64,000 bases of DNA from Marinobacter lutaoensis. Lineage in GTDB: Bacteria; Pseudomonadota; Gammaproteobacteria; Pseudomonadales; Oleiphilaceae. Made by a program: the position numbers and the translations under genes. The stretch covers positions 186,001-250,000 of the forward strand of contig NZ_MSCW01000007.1 of NCBI RefSeq assembly GCF_001981305.1, given 5' to 3'. A model generated the notes under the pieces. That model made no database searches and was not told the DNA's origin. It saw only the letters and a list, made by a program, of their open reading frames with translations. The first letter of the stretch is position 1; each line of letters begins with the position of its first letter. Shown here piece after piece: positions 20,891 to 31,372 of this stretch.

Positions 20891-21913
20891 ATGCCTGGAT
20901 GGATCTCCTGGCTGACAGGCATGTTCTCCGCGGCGCCGCCGGCGGAGCGGGCCCCGGAGTCACGCCTGTTCAACCCCGTGCCCACCCCCCGGGGGCAGGC
21001 ATCCGATACCCCCGATCACGCCCATCAGCTGGAGCACCACCTGTTTTGCTGGCTGCTCGACACCGAACCCCGGGCACTGACGGCAGACATCAGTGCCCAT
21101 GCGGGGGTTCTGGAACGGCTGGGCCAGCGCCTGCGCGCCGGAACCCTGGAAGAGCTGCCGCGCCGCCCCCTGAGCCTGCCCATGCTGATGCGAGCCCTGT
21201 CCGACGAGAACACCGGCCGCCAAGCCCTGACCGACACCATCCTGCAGGACCCGGCGCTGACCGACCAGCTGCTTCAGGTGGCCAACAGCCCCTACTTCCG
21301 GCCTCCGGATCACACCATCGAATCGGTGGACCAGGCGGTGTTCCTGCTGGGTATCGAAGGCATCCGGGATGTCATCTCGGCGACGCTCATGCGTCCGATG
21401 ATGGCGGCCCGCAACAGCCGCGAGGCCCTGTTCGCCCGCCGCTGCTGGCTCTGGGGCTTGGCCTGTGCCCGCGCCTCGGAAATCATCGCCCGGTCGCGGA
21501 ACCAGGACGCCAGCGCCCATTTCATGGTGGGCCTGCTGCCGGCCCTGGCCTACCTCACCCTGCGCCGCGAACTGGCGCGATTGTGCCCGTCAGGCCCGGA
21601 TGGGCGTGAACTGGAACCGGCCCTGGTCCGGCATGCCATCGCCTGCTATCAGTGGGCGACCTGCCAGCTGCTCGCCAACGAATGGAGCCTGCCGCCCAAG
21701 TACCACGCCCTGCTGCTGACGGCAGAGCGCCCCGCGCCCGACCAGCCCAACACCGCGCTCAGCGACGGCATGCTGATGGGCACCCGGGAGGTGCTTCGGA
21801 ACGCCCATCAGCGCAACCTCGGCGAAGATGAGCTGCGCGCCCTGGTCAGTCTCGGTGACGAGACGTTTGCCCAGGTGCGCAAGGCGCTTCGCCAGATACT
21901 CCAGGAGGGCTAG
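20891..21913 (+). CDS. HDOD-domain signalling protein
   Basis: A 340-residue protein with an HDOD domain spanning about 85-285: LPMLMRALSDEN, then DPALTDQLLQVANSPYF, and the HMVGLLP-like position reads HFMVGLLPALAY. HDOD proteins are thought to act in regulatory networks with c-di-GMP or stress signals, but no partner is visible here. The ATG at 20891 with GGGAGG six bases ahead is preferred over ATG 20870. A TATACT -10-like element lies about 60 bases upstream. The 3' end overlaps the convergent brkB-like gene by 68 bases. Confidence 0.85.
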   Translation: MPGWISWLTGMFSAAPPAERAPESRLFNPVPTPRGQASDTPDHAHQLEHHLFCWLLDTEPRALTADISAHAGVLERLGQRLRAGTLEELPRRPLSLPMLMRALSDENTGRQALTDTILQDPALTDQLLQVANSPYFRPPDHTIESVDQAVFLLGIEGIRDVISATLMRPMMAARNSREALFARRCWLWGLACARASEIIARSRNQDASAHFMVGLLPALAYLTLRRELARLCPSGPDGRELEPALVRHAIACYQWATCQLLANEWSLPPKYHALLLTAERPAPDQPNTALSDGMLMGTREVLRNAHQRNLGEDELRALVSLGDETFAQVRKALRQILQEG

Positions 21914-23219
21914 CCTCGCCAGCGCCCGCCAGCAGGGACGCCAGAGACACCGAGGCGCCGCTGCCGGAGGCCTCGTACAGCGTGCGGGGCACCTCGGACG
22001 GCAGCCGATCCACCACCCGGTCCTCGTCCCGGCGCACCGCCGCGAGTATATCGGCCACCGTAATCCGCTCCAGCGCCCGGCCGGGCACCAGACAGTCCCC
22101 CTGGCGTCCCGCCAGGGTCAGCAAGCCGGCCCGGATCAGCTTGTCGCTGATTTTCCGGGTCACCTCTCCAGGCACACGCAGCTGATGCTCCAGCACTTCC
22201 TGCTGGGGCGCCGGACGGCCTTCGCTGAACGGCCGGGACACCAGCCACATCAGTGCCAGCCCGACTTTCTCCTGCAGCTCGGGGGCCAGCTCCACCCGGC
22301 GGCGCTTGGCCACCGCCCCCGGATTCTGGAGGTAAAAGGCCAGACTGGCCCCCAGCAGCAGAATCATCCAGTTCACGTAGATCCAGATCAGCAGGACGAT
22401 GCCGATGGCGAAGCTGGAGTAGATGGCAGCGTACTTGGCGGAGCCGGCAACAAAGGACGCGAACAGCATGCCCCCTGCCTGCCAGGTAACCCCGGCCACC
22501 ACCCCGGCGATGAAGGCATAGCGCAGCTTGACCCGGGTATTAGGGATGAACACGTAGACAAAGGTGAAGGCGCCCACCACCAGGAAAAACGGCGTGAATT
22601 TGCTGACCGCCAGCAACACCGACCCGAACGGCTCGATGGCCATCAGCGCCTGCACCGCCCGGGACGAGAAAATCGTGGCGGTGACGCCGATCGCCGACAC
22701 CATCAACAAAGGGCCCACCATGATCACGCTGAGGTAATTGGAAAAACGCTGGGCCATGGAGCGCATGTCCGGCACCCGCCAGATCATGTTGAAGGAGCGC
22801 TCAATCTTCTGAACCAGGGAAATCACCGTGTACACCAGCAGCGCCAGGCCCACGGAGCCGAGCACCCCCACCTTCATGTTGTCCACGAACCCCAGGATGC
22901 GCTCGGCCACCTCCACGCCCTGGGGGCCCATCGGCTCGAAGAACTGGAACAGGAAGGGCTCCATGCGCTGGTGCACGCCCAGCGCCTTGAGCACCGAGAA
23001 GCTCAGGGCCAGCAGCGGCACGATGCTCAGCAGCGTGGTGTAGACCAGGCTCATGGCGTGCAGGGTCAGCTGGCCACTGAGCACATCCCGGACCAGCGCA
23101 TAGAGGGAACGGCCGACTTTGTACAGCCAGGTCCAGGGCCAGTGCTGGGGTGGATTGGGGTTGGCCAGGATCCAGTCCTCGGCCGCTTGCAGTCGTTCTC
23201 GGAATTGAAATGAAGCCAC
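21846..23219 (-). CDS. YihY/BrkB-family membrane protein
   Basis: A 457-residue inner-membrane protein with six hydrophobic segments in the first 300 residues. Family hallmarks are LTLHAMSLVYTTLLSIVPLLALSFS near 50 and GVTWQAGGMLFASFVAGSAKYAAIYSSFA near 250. The C-terminal 130 residues are soluble and look like a winged-helix domain (EVTRKISDKLIRAGLLT). This extension is common in the longer YihY proteins. Often misnamed ribonuclease BN; the true function is unknown. Confidence 0.92.
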   Translation of the reverse strand: MASFQFRERLQAAEDWILANPNPPQHWPWTWLYKVGRSLYALVRDVLSGQLTLHAMSLVYTTLLSIVPLLALSFSVLKALGVHQRMEPFLFQFFEPMGPQGVEVAERILGFVDNMKVGVLGSVGLALLVYTVISLVQKIERSFNMIWRVPDMRSMAQRFSNYLSVIMVGPLLMVSAIGVTATIFSSRAVQALMAIEPFGSVLLAVSKFTPFFLVVGAFTFVYVFIPNTRVKLRYAFIAGVVAGVTWQAGGMLFASFVAGSAKYAAIYSSFAIGIVLLIWIYVNWMILLLGASLAFYLQNPGAVAKRRRVELAPELQEKVGLALMWLVSRPFSEGRPAPQQEVLEHQLRVPGEVTRKISDKLIRAGLLTLAGRQGDCLVPGRALERITVADILAAVRRDEDRVVDRLPSEVPRTLYEASGSGASVSLASLLAGAGEASPPGVSGEAPCAPGQTSRHRD

Positions 23220-23306
23220 GTCACATCCTGTTGCAGTGCCTGTGCCATCGGCCGCCGGGGCCGGCTGCCGTCAAGTATGGCCGGTTCCGGCGCATTTGTC
23301 CGGCGC

Positions 23307-24242
23307 TCAGGCTCCGGCGGCGAGATTACGGGCGGTGATGTCCACGATGCGCTGCCGGGCTTCCCGGCTGGCCCAGGCCGAGTGGGGCGTGACGATCAGA
23401 TTGGGGATGTCGGCGGCCAGCAACGGGTTGCCATTGCGTGGCGGTTCCTCGGTGAGCACGTCCACCCCCGCGCCACCGAGGTTGCCGGCCCGCAACGCGT
23501 CGGCCAGAGCCTGCTCATCCACCAACCCGCCCCGGCTGGTGTTAATCAGCAGCGCGTCCTTTTTCATCATGGCCAGCTCGCGCGCACCCATCAGATTGCG
23601 CGTGTCGTCGGTCAGCAGGCAGTGCAGCGACAACACATCCACCCGGGGCAGCAGCGCCTCCAGGGGCAGGCGGGGGTATCCGTCCACCTCGCCCGGGGGC
23701 TGCCCTGGCCGGGCCCCGAGCAGGATGTTCATACCAAAGGCCCGGGCCCGTTCGGCCACGCCCTGCCCCAGGTCACCGTAGCCGATGATGCCCAGGGTCC
23801 GGCCCTCGAGCTCCAGGATCGGGTGGTGCATCAGGCAGAAGCTGTCGCTGCTCGCCCAACGCCCGGCGCGCACGTCCCGGTCGTAGTCCAGCAGCCGGGT
23901 GGCGAGAGCCAGGATCAGCGCCATGGTGTGCTGGGCCACCGTCGAGCGGCCATAGTGGGTCACGTTCATGACCTGGATGCCGAGCTCACCGGCGGCGGCC
24001 ATGTCGATGTTGTTCACGCCGGTGGCCACCACGGCTATGCGTTTCAGCTCCGGGCAGGCCTCAAAATGGGACCGGGTCAGCACCACCTTGTTCACCAGCA
24101 CGGTATCAAAGCCCCGGATGCGCTCCAGAACCTGGTCCGGCCGGGTCTGGTCATAACGGGTCAGAGGGCCGGTCACGGCCTCGATCGGAGACAGGTCAAC
24201 GTCATTGCCCAGGGTACGTGCATCCAGGAATACGGCGTTCAT
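23307..24242 (-). CDS. D-2-hydroxyacid dehydrogenase (hydroxypyruvate/glycerate type)
   Basis: A 311-residue NAD(P)-dependent dehydrogenase. NAD-binding IGYGDLGQGVAERA is near 147, the substrate Arg is in INTSRGGLVDE near 226, and the catalytic His in VTPHSAWAS near 281. The substrate could be hydroxypyruvate, glyoxylate or another 2-ketoacid. The ATG at 24242 has GGAGG five bases ahead; an upstream ATG (24260) lies inside that ribosome site region and is less likely. It is divergent from tpm. Confidence 0.92.
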   Translation of the reverse strand: MNAVFLDARTLGNDVDLSPIEAVTGPLTRYDQTRPDQVLERIRGFDTVLVNKVVLTRSHFEACPELKRIAVVATGVNNIDMAAAGELGIQVMNVTHYGRSTVAQHTMALILALATRLLDYDRDVRAGRWASSDSFCLMHHPILELEGRTLGIIGYGDLGQGVAERARAFGMNILLGARPGQPPGEVDGYPRLPLEALLPRVDVLSLHCLLTDDTRNLMGARELAMMKKDALLINTSRGGLVDEQALADALRAGNLGGAGVDVLTEEPPRNGNPLLAADIPNLIVTPHSAWASREARQRIVDITARNLAAGA

Positions 24243-24322
24243 GTTTTCCTCCACGGTCATGAATCGGACAGATTACGGTAGACTGGGGGAAACCTCCAAA
24301 CCAGCGGAACGAAGGAGATCCC

Positions 24323-24976
24323 ATGGAACACGAATTCTGGCACCAGCGCTGGGCGAACAATGAAATCGGCTTTCACGAGGGTACCGTCAACCAGTACCTG
24401 CACGACCACTGGCCCGAGCTGGCCGGCACGCGCACCGACACGGTGCTGGTCCCCCTGTGCGGCAAATCCCACGATATGTGGTGGTTGCACGACCGCGGGC
24501 ACCCCATCATCGGCGTGGAACTGAGCGACATCGCTTGCAAGGATTTCTTCGAGGAAGCGGGCGAAAAGGCCCAGGTCCATCCGGGCGAGCCGTTCACCCG
24601 GTTCCGGCACGATGACCTGCAGCTGTGGTGTGGCGACTTTTTCCAGCTGGTGCCGGACGACGTCAAGCACGTGCGACTGGTCTACGACCGGGCCGCCCTC
24701 ATCGCGCTGCCTCCCGAAATGCGTCGTCGCTACGTGGCGCACCTGACCGCCATCCTGCCCGAAGGCACACGAATCCTGCTGATCACTCTGGATTACCGGG
24801 CCAACATCCAGGGGCCGCCGTTCAATGTCAGTGACGACGAAGTCCGGGAACTGTACGGCCAGGATTACGACATCGAGCCGATCCTGACCAACAACCTCGG
24901 CAACGACCACCCCTTCGCCAAGCGTCGTGGCCTGGCCGAGGCCACCGAGAGCGTTTTCCGCCTGACGCGGCGCTGA
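24323..24976 (+). CDS. tpm: Thiopurine S-methyltransferase
   Basis: A 217-residue SAM-dependent methyltransferase. The bacterial TPMT signature opens the protein (FWHQRWANNEIGFHEG) and the SAM motif I is LVPLCGKSHDMWWL near 46. In gammaproteobacteria this enzyme methylates thiopurines and can methylate selenite or tellurite species to volatile forms. AAGGAG lies ahead of the start. It is divergent from the dehydrogenase with an 80-base gap. Confidence 0.95.
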   Translation: MEHEFWHQRWANNEIGFHEGTVNQYLHDHWPELAGTRTDTVLVPLCGKSHDMWWLHDRGHPIIGVELSDIACKDFFEEAGEKAQVHPGEPFTRFRHDDLQLWCGDFFQLVPDDVKHVRLVYDRAALIALPPEMRRRYVAHLTAILPEGTRILLITLDYRANIQGPPFNVSDDEVRELYGQDYDIEPILTNNLGNDHPFAKRRGLAEATESVFRLTRR

Positions 24977-25285
24977 GTCCATCTCCAGGCGCCCCGCCGC
25001 TGGGCCGGGGCTGCCCCTGCCGTGGCCCGCGGGCGTGGCGACACATCCGCGCATCGCATACCACGATTTAATGAACCTATACCAATCCCTTGCTGTCGAA
25101 TTTGCAGAACGTGAACTAAGCTCAAATTAAGCGAGCGGGATGGTCGGCAGTGGTCACCTGTGCTCGTGAGTATCTAACCCTTCCGGACACAACCTAACGA
25201 ACCACCGCCGGGAACGGCGGCGCCAACAGCAACGAGGGAACTGCGTGAACTGAACAGCTGAGCAACAGCGAGCGAGGGAATATCT
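24977..25285 (+). other. Non-coding interval before the prkA operon
   Basis: This 309-base gap holds the promoter and leader for the prkA operon. Around 25055-25130 it becomes AT-rich, with candidates such as CTATACC and CTAAGCT that resemble RpoS -10 elements, but no clear -35 or -24/-12 pair stands out. Near the start of prkA, CGAGGGA (about 25273-25279) is the ribosome site. No coding region is supported. Confidence 0.4.
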
Positions 25286-27208
25286 ATGAGCATACTGCAG
25301 CATTTCAAAGAACGGTATGAGGCGACCAAAGAGGAAGAATACTCCCTCGAGGAATACCTGGAGATCTGCAAAAAAGATCGGACGGCCTATGCCACCGCCG
25401 CGGAACGCATGTTAATCGCCATCGGCGAACCAGAACTGGTCGACACCTCCCGTGACCCCCGGCTGTCACGCATCTTCTCGAACAAGGTCATCAAGCGATA
25501 CCCCGAATTCTCCGAGTTCTACGGTATGGAAGACGCCGTGGAGAACATCGTGTCCTTCTTCCGGCACGCCGCCCAGGGGCTGGAAGAGAAGAAACAGATC
25601 CTGTACCTGCTGGGCCCGGTCGGCGGCGGCAAGTCCTCGCTGGCGGAAAAGCTCAAGGCCCTGATGCAGAAAGTGCCCTTCTACGCGATCAAGGGGTCGC
25701 CGGTGAACGAGTCGCCCCTGGGGCTGTTCGACCCGGCGGAGGACGCCGACATCCTTGAGGACGAGTACGGCATCCCCCGGCGCTATCTGAACTCCATCAT
25801 GTCGCCCTGGGCGGTGAAGCGCCTGCATGAATTCGGCGGTGACATCAGCCAGTTCCGGGTGGTCAAGAAATACCCCTCGGTTCTGGACCAGATCGGCGTG
25901 GCCAAGACCGAACCGGGTGACGACAACAACCAGGACATTTCGGCTCTGGTGGGCAAGGTCAACATCCGCATGCTGGAGGACTTCTCCCAGGACGACCCCG
26001 ACGCTTACAGCTTCAGCGGCGGCCTGTGCAAAGCCAACCAGGGGCTGCTGGAGTTCGTGGAGATGTTCAAGGCACCGATCAAGGTGCTGCATCCGCTGCT
26101 CACCGCCACCCAGGAGGGCAACTACAACACCACCGAAGGCATGGGCTCGGTGCCGTTTGACGGCGTGATCCTGGCCCATTCCAACGAGTCCGAGTGGCAG
26201 ACCTTCCGTAACAACAAGCACAACGAGGCCTTCCTGGACCGGGTCTACATCGTCAAGGTCCCCTACTGCCTGCGGGTCACCGAGGAGATTCAGATCTACA
26301 AGAAACTGCTCACCAACAGTTCCCTGGCCGGCGCGCCCTGCGCTCCGGATACCCTGGACATGCTGGCGCAGTTCTCGGTGCTGTCGCGGATCAAGGAACC
26401 GGAAAACTCCAGCATCTACTCCAAGATGAAGGTGTACGACGGCCAGAACATCAAGGACACCGATCCCAAGGCCAAGTCCATTCAGGAGTACCGGGACGCC
26501 GCCGGGGTGATGGAAGGCATGGACGGCCTGTCCACCCGCTTCGCCTTCAAGATTCTGTCCAAGGTGTTCAACTTCGACACCACCGAAGTGGCCGCCAACC
26601 CGGTGCACCTGCTCTATGTGCTGGAAAAGCAGATCGAACAGGAGCAGTTCCCCACCGAAATTCAGGAGAAGTACCTGCGCTTCATCAAGGAATACTTGGC
26701 GCCCCACTATGTCCAGTTCATTGGCAAGGAAATTCAGACCGCCTATCTGGAAAGCTACAGCGAATACGGTCAGAACCTGTTCGACCGTTACGTCACCTAT
26801 GCCGACTTCTGGATTCAGGATCAGGAGTACCGGGACCCGGAAACCGGCGAAATCCTCGACCGCGCGTCCATCAACGACGAGCTGGAGAAAATCGAGAAGC
26901 CGGCCGGCATCAGCAACCCGAAGGACTTCCGCAACGAGGTGGTCAACTTCGTGCTGCGGGCCCGGGCCAACAATCAGGGCCGCAACCCGTCCTGGCTCAG
27001 CTACGAGAAGCTGCGCAGCGTGATCGAGAAAAAAATGTTCTCCAACACCGAGGACCTGCTGCCGGTCATCTCCTTCAACCCCAAAGCCAGTCAGGAAGAC
27101 CAGAAGAAACACAAGCAGTTCGTCGAACGCATGGTCGAACGAGGCTATACCGAGAAACAGGTCCGTTTGCTCGCCGAATGGTACCTGCGTGTTCGCAAGT
27201 CTCACTGA
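25286..27208 (+). CDS. prkA: PrkA family serine protein kinase (YeaG)
   Basis: A 640-residue protein with an N-terminal AAA+ domain (Walker A GPVGGGKSS at 110-118, EFVEMFKAPIK near 259) and a C-terminal PrkA kinase-like domain. The E. coli homologue YeaG is an RpoS-dependent protein of nutrient and nitrogen stress. It is the first gene of the conserved prkA-yeaH-spoVR unit; yeaH starts 32 bases downstream. Length matches the family (about 640). Confidence 0.96.
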   Translation: MSILQHFKERYEATKEEEYSLEEYLEICKKDRTAYATAAERMLIAIGEPELVDTSRDPRLSRIFSNKVIKRYPEFSEFYGMEDAVENIVSFFRHAAQGLEEKKQILYLLGPVGGGKSSLAEKLKALMQKVPFYAIKGSPVNESPLGLFDPAEDADILEDEYGIPRRYLNSIMSPWAVKRLHEFGGDISQFRVVKKYPSVLDQIGVAKTEPGDDNNQDISALVGKVNIRMLEDFSQDDPDAYSFSGGLCKANQGLLEFVEMFKAPIKVLHPLLTATQEGNYNTTEGMGSVPFDGVILAHSNESEWQTFRNNKHNEAFLDRVYIVKVPYCLRVTEEIQIYKKLLTNSSLAGAPCAPDTLDMLAQFSVLSRIKEPENSSIYSKMKVYDGQNIKDTDPKAKSIQEYRDAAGVMEGMDGLSTRFAFKILSKVFNFDTTEVAANPVHLLYVLEKQIEQEQFPTEIQEKYLRFIKEYLAPHYVQFIGKEIQTAYLESYSEYGQNLFDRYVTYADFWIQDQEYRDPETGEILDRASINDELEKIEKPAGISNPKDFRNEVVNFVLRARANNQGRNPSWLSYEKLRSVIEKKMFSNTEDLLPVISFNPKASQEDQKKHKQFVERMVERGYTEKQVRLLAEWYLRVRKSH

Positions 27209-27240
27209 GTCAGTGACCACTCGCTGACAGGAGTAGCATC

Positions 27241-28536
27241 ATGGGTACGACTCACATCGTCGACCGACGACTGAATGGCAAGAACAAGAGCGCGGTGAAC
27301 CGGGAGCGGTTCCTGCGCCGCTACCGCCACCACATCAAAAAAGCGGTGGCGGACGCGGTGCATCAGCGCTCCATCACGGACGTCGAACGGGGAGAGAAAG
27401 TCAGCATACCAACCCGGGACATCGATGAACCGGTGTTCCACCATGGCCCGGGCGGCCGCCGCGAGGTGGTCCACCCCGGCAATCAGGAATTCGTGGCCGG
27501 CGACACCATTCCCAAACCGGAGGGCGGCGGTGGCCAGGGTAGCGGCCAGGGCCAGGCCAGCCCGGACGGCGAGGGCATGGACGAATTCGCCTTCCAGATC
27601 ACCCAGGAGGAATTTCTGGACTTCCTGTTCGATGACCTGGAGCTGCCCAACTTGGCGCGCAAAAAGCTGAAAGACACCGAGGCGTTCAAATACGTCCGCG
27701 CCGGTTTCACCAGCCAGGGCGTGCCGGCCAAACTGGACGTGGTGCGCTCGCTGCGGGGCGCCCATGCCCGCCGGCTCGGCCTGGGCGGCGCCCGCAAGAA
27801 AAAGATCCGGGATCTGGAAGCCCAGCTGGCCGAGCTGAAGGCCGCGCCGGCGGAGCTGGACCCGGCCTTCAGCCATCAGGATCAGATCCAGGCTCTGGAG
27901 GAGGAAATCCGGCAACTGAAGGCCAATGTGCGGCGTATCCCGTTCATCGACGAGATCGACCTGCGCTACCGCCAGCACGTCAAGCAGCCCCAGCCCGCGA
28001 CCAGCGCCGTGATGTTCTGCCTGATGGACGTCTCCGGCTCCATGACCCAGATGCACAAGGACATCGCCAAGCGCTTCTTCATTTTGCTCTACCTGTTCCT
28101 GAAGAAGAACTACAAGAAGATCGACGTGGTGTTCATCCGACACCACACCAGTGCCAAGGAAGTGGACGAGCAGGAATTCTTCTACAGCCGAGAGACCGGC
28201 GGCACCATCGTGTCCAGCGCGCTGAAGCTGATGCAAAAGATCATCGAGTCCCGCTACTCGCCGGCGGAGTGGAACATCTACGCCGCCCAGGCGTCCGACG
28301 GCGACAACTGGAACGACGACTCCCCCATCTGTGGCAAGCTGCTGGCCGATAGCATCCTGCCCCTGGTGCAGTACTACGCCTATGTGGAGATCACCCCACA
28401 GGACCATCAGATGCTCTGGTACGAATACGAGAAGATCATGGAGCGCTTCCCCCAGAGCTTTGCCATGCAGCAGATTTCGGACCCGGGTGAAATCTACCCG
28501 GTCTTCCGTCAGTTGTTCGAGAGGAAAGCCGCATGA
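27241..28536 (+). CDS. yeaH: YeaH/YhbH family (DUF444) protein
   Basis: A 431-residue protein opening with [20 protein letters not shown], typical of DUF444. A glycine-rich low-complexity patch ([14 protein letters not shown]) lies at about 92-106. A von Willebrand-A-like domain begins at CLMDVSGSM near 260, carrying the DxSxS metal-site motif. A predicted coiled coil at about 180-225 precedes it. It functions with PrkA in the stress operon. Its stop overlaps the spoVR ATG by four bases, consistent with translational coupling. Confidence 0.95.
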   Translation: MGTTHIVDRRLNGKNKSAVNRERFLRRYRHHIKKAVADAVHQRSITDVERGEKVSIPTRDIDEPVFHHGPGGRREVVHPGNQEFVAGDTIPKPEGGGGQGSGQGQASPDGEGMDEFAFQITQEEFLDFLFDDLELPNLARKKLKDTEAFKYVRAGFTSQGVPAKLDVVRSLRGAHARRLGLGGARKKKIRDLEAQLAELKAAPAELDPAFSHQDQIQALEEEIRQLKANVRRIPFIDEIDLRYRQHVKQPQPATSAVMFCLMDVSGSMTQMHKDIAKRFFILLYLFLKKNYKKIDVVFIRHHTSAKEVDEQEFFYSRETGGTIVSSALKLMQKIIESRYSPAEWNIYAAQASDGDNWNDDSPICGKLLADSILPLVQYYAYVEITPQDHQMLWYEYEKIMERFPQSFAMQQISDPGEIYPVFRQLFERKAA

Positions 28537-30110
28537 GTGATCTCATCGACCGCCCGAATGCTCCCCGGAGCACGCCCCGCAAGGCTCCGGAGCCGATTTC
28601 CACCACCTCCGAGTGGACCTTCGAGCTGATCCAGCGCTACGACGAGGAAATCGCCCGCTGCGCCGAGGAGTTTGGCCTGGACACCTACCCCAACCAGATT
28701 GAGGTGATCAGTGCCGAGCAGATGATGGACGCCTACAGCTCGGTGGGCATGCCCATCGGCTACCATCACTGGTCGTTCGGCAAGCAGTTCCTCAACACCG
28801 CCAAGGGCTACCAGCGCGGCCAGATGGGGCTGGCCTACGAAATCGTGATCAACTCCAACCCCTGCATCGCCTACCTGATGGAGGAAAACACCCTGCCCAT
28901 GCAGGCGCTGGTGATCGCCCACGCCAGCTACGGCCACAACTCCTTCTTCAAGGGCAACTACCTGTTCCGCACCTGGACCGACGCCAGCGCCATCATCGAC
29001 TACCTGGTCTTCGCCCGAAATTACGTGGCCGAGTGCGAGGAACGTTACGGGGTGGACGCGGTGGAGCAGACCCTGGACTCCTGCCACGCCCTGATGAACT
29101 ACGGCGTCGACCGCTACAAACGTCCCTCGCCCATCTCCGCGGCCGAGGAAGCCCGGCGCCAGAAGGAGCGGGAAGAATACCAGCAGCGGCGCATCAACGA
29201 CCTGTGGCGCACCATTCCCAGGCTGGACGGGGAGGACGACCCAGTGCGCCGACAGAAGCGTTTCCCGGAGGAACCCCAGGAAAACCTGCTGTATTTCATC
29301 GAGAAAAACGCGCCCCTGCTGGAAACCTGGCAGCGGGAAATCGTCCGGATTGTGCGCAAACTGGCCCAGTACTTCTACCCTCAGCGCCAGACCCAGGTCA
29401 TGAACGAGGGCTGGGCCACCTTCTGGCACTACACCCTGCTGCACCGGCTCTATGAAAAGGGCCTGGTCACCGACGGCTTCATGCTGGAGTTCCTGCAAAG
29501 CCACACCGCCGTGATCTATCAGCCGCCGTTCAACAGCCCCTGGTATTCCGGCATCAACCCCTACACTCTGGGTTTTTCCATCTTCAGCGACCTGCGCCGG
29601 ATCTGCGAGGCGCCCACCGACGAGGACCGCCTGTGGTTTCCCGACATCGCCGGCTCGGACTGGCTGGAGACGGTGCACTTCGCGATGAGGAACTTCAAGG
29701 ACGAAAGCTTCATCCAGCAGTTCCTTTCACCCAAGGTGATGCGCGACCTGAAACTGTTCGCCATTGAGAACGACGACCAGGAAGACCATTACACGGTCAC
29801 CGCCATCCACGACGACCCGGGTTATCGCCCGTTGCGGGAGAAGCTGGCACGGCAGTACAACCTCAGCTACCGCGAGCCGGACATCCAGGTCTGGAACGTG
29901 GACATCCGGGGCGACCGGTCACTGACGCTGCGCCACACCCCGGTCAACCGCGTCCCCCTGGGCGAAGATACCGAGGAAGTGATGCGGCACCTGCACCGCC
30001 TGTGGGGCTTTGACGTGCACCTGGAAAGTGTGGACGACGGTACCGTGGTGGAGGAATACCACTGCCCGCCCAGGAAACTGGAAGACGAGGACGAGCTCGT
30101 CTCCCACTGA
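28533..30110 (+). CDS. SpoVR family protein (YcgB)
   Basis: A 525-residue protein of the SpoVR/YcgB family. The strongly conserved [21 protein letters not shown] is near 289, and HHWSFGKQF near 74. The B. subtilis member acts in spore cortex formation; the role in non-sporulating bacteria is unknown, but it is almost always the third gene after prkA and yeaH, as here. It starts in an ATGA overlap with yeaH. No clear terminator is seen in the 19 bases before the convergent lrgB-like gene. Confidence 0.95.
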   Translation: MSDLIDRPNAPRSTPRKAPEPISTTSEWTFELIQRYDEEIARCAEEFGLDTYPNQIEVISAEQMMDAYSSVGMPIGYHHWSFGKQFLNTAKGYQRGQMGLAYEIVINSNPCIAYLMEENTLPMQALVIAHASYGHNSFFKGNYLFRTWTDASAIIDYLVFARNYVAECEERYGVDAVEQTLDSCHALMNYGVDRYKRPSPISAAEEARRQKEREEYQQRRINDLWRTIPRLDGEDDPVRRQKRFPEEPQENLLYFIEKNAPLLETWQREIVRIVRKLAQYFYPQRQTQVMNEGWATFWHYTLLHRLYEKGLVTDGFMLEFLQSHTAVIYQPPFNSPWYSGINPYTLGFSIFSDLRRICEAPTDEDRLWFPDIAGSDWLETVHFAMRNFKDESFIQQFLSPKVMRDLKLFAIENDDQEDHYTVTAIHDDPGYRPLREKLARQYNLSYREPDIQVWNVDIRGDRSLTLRHTPVNRVPLGEDTEEVMRHLHRLWGFDVHLESVDDGTVVEEYHCPPRKLEDEDELVSH

Positions 30111-30129
30111 CCCAGGACGGGCCCGGGAC

Positions 30130-30864
30130 TCAGGCCAGAAGCACCGCCATCCAGTCCACCAGCCACGGCACCAGAAGGGCGGTCGCGAAGGCCGACAAGG
30201 CCATGGCCAGCCCGGAAAAGGCCCCCATCTGGGGGCTGACCTGAAACGCCCGGGCCGTACCAATGCCATGGGCGGCAACCCCCATGGCGATGCCCCGCAC
30301 CGAGTCATCCCGCACCCGCAGCCAGTCGAACAGCTTGGTTCCCAGCACCGCCCCGGTCACACCCGTGAGCACCACCAGCACCGCGGTCAGGGACGGCAGC
30401 CCGCCGATTTTCTCGGCAATGCCCATGGCCACCGGCGCGGTCGCCGATTTCGGCGCCAGGGACATCTGAATTTCCCGGGAACCGCCGAACAGCCGGGCCA
30501 GCCAGATGGAACTGCCGGCGGCGATCACCACGCCGCTGAGCAGGGAAATGGCCACCGGCAACCAAAGCTGGCGCAGACGCGAGAGCTGCTGATACAGGGG
30601 CACCGCCAGTGCCACGGTGGCCGGCCCCAGCAGAAAGTGGACGAACTGGGCCCCCTCGAAATAATCCTCGTAGGAGGTGCCGGTGGCCATCAGCACCGTG
30701 ATCAGCAGCGCCACCGACCCCACCACCGGATTCACCAGCGGATTGGCCCGGGCCCTCAGGTACAGCCGGTGTGCCAGGCCGTAGGCCACCAGCGTCATGG
30801 TCAGGCCCAGCAGCGGCGACGCCGACAGGTAAACCCAGATATCCGTCAGGCCGTGCTCAACCAT
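30130..30864 (-). CDS. LrgB/CidB-family membrane protein (YohK-like)
   Basis: A 244-residue membrane protein with about seven hydrophobic segments. The LrgB signature is seen in LLGPATVALAVPLYQQ near 77 and SLAPKSATAPVAMGIAEKIGG near 132. Paired with the upstream LrgA-like gene (8-base overlap), it forms a holin-like or glycolate/pyruvate-exporting membrane complex; the function differs between lineages and cannot be set here. Confidence 0.93.
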   Translation of the reverse strand: MVEHGLTDIWVYLSASPLLGLTMTLVAYGLAHRLYLRARANPLVNPVVGSVALLITVLMATGTSYEDYFEGAQFVHFLLGPATVALAVPLYQQLSRLRQLWLPVAISLLSGVVIAAGSSIWLARLFGGSREIQMSLAPKSATAPVAMGIAEKIGGLPSLTAVLVVLTGVTGAVLGTKLFDWLRVRDDSVRGIAMGVAAHGIGTARAFQVSPQMGAFSGLAMALSAFATALLVPWLVDWMAVLLA

Positions 30865-31237
30865 GGTCCTGCCCCTCCCGTTCCCGATGGCCGACCAGCC
30901 AGCGGGTGGTGAACTGCATGATCAGGGCCGTTGCCGCCATGGTCACCAGGGTGCTGATCAGCAGTGCCAGGGTGATCGGCAGCCATTCCGCGGCGATGCG
31001 GTCGAAATGCACCATCATCCCGACGCCCGCCGGCACGAACAGCAGGGACAGGTGGCTCAGCAGGGCGTTGGAGGCCTGGGCCACCGGCTCCGGCGTGGCG
31101 CCCCGGATCGCCAGGGTCACGAACAGCATCACCATCCCCAGTACCGGACCGGGAATCGGCACATCAAGCAGGCGGACCACCACCTCACCCACCAACTGGT
31201 AGACAAGCAGCAGGGTAATGCCGTTGAGAAACTGCAT
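30857..31237 (-). CDS. LrgA/CidA-family membrane protein (YohJ-like)
   Basis: A 126-residue membrane protein with four hydrophobic segments and the conserved IPGPVLGMVMLF segment near residue 28. CidA/LrgA proteins are holin-like partners of CidB/LrgB. The gene overlaps lrgB by eight bases. It is divergent from the wax-ester synthase gene. Confidence 0.92.
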   Translation of the reverse strand: MQFLNGITLLLVYQLVGEVVVRLLDVPIPGPVLGMVMLFVTLAIRGATPEPVAQASNALLSHLSLLFVPAGVGMMVHFDRIAAEWLPITLALLISTLVTMAATALIMQFTTRWLVGHREREGQDHG

Positions 31238-31323
31238 GGGACTCTCCTCTGGCTGACCGTGAAACCTCGCAAGGAACGGGAAACTTTAGCATGCTTCACA
31301 TCGTGCATGCCGGCGGATACCAG

Positions 31324-31329
31324 TATACT
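31324..31329 (+). promoter_or_regulatory. Probable -10 element for the wax-ester synthase gene
   Basis: TATACT lies 44 bases before the ATG at 31373. It argues that transcription begins near 31336, so the in-frame ATG at 31307 and the upstream GTG are not used as translation starts. Confidence 0.45.
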
Positions 31330-31372
31330 GGTGGCAAACAATGAACAATCGACTGGCGGAGTACAACAAGGA

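Noticed and set aside
25466..27220. A 584-codon open frame antisense to prkA
   Set aside because: It mirrors the prkA codon pattern exactly and has no domain; an antisense shadow.
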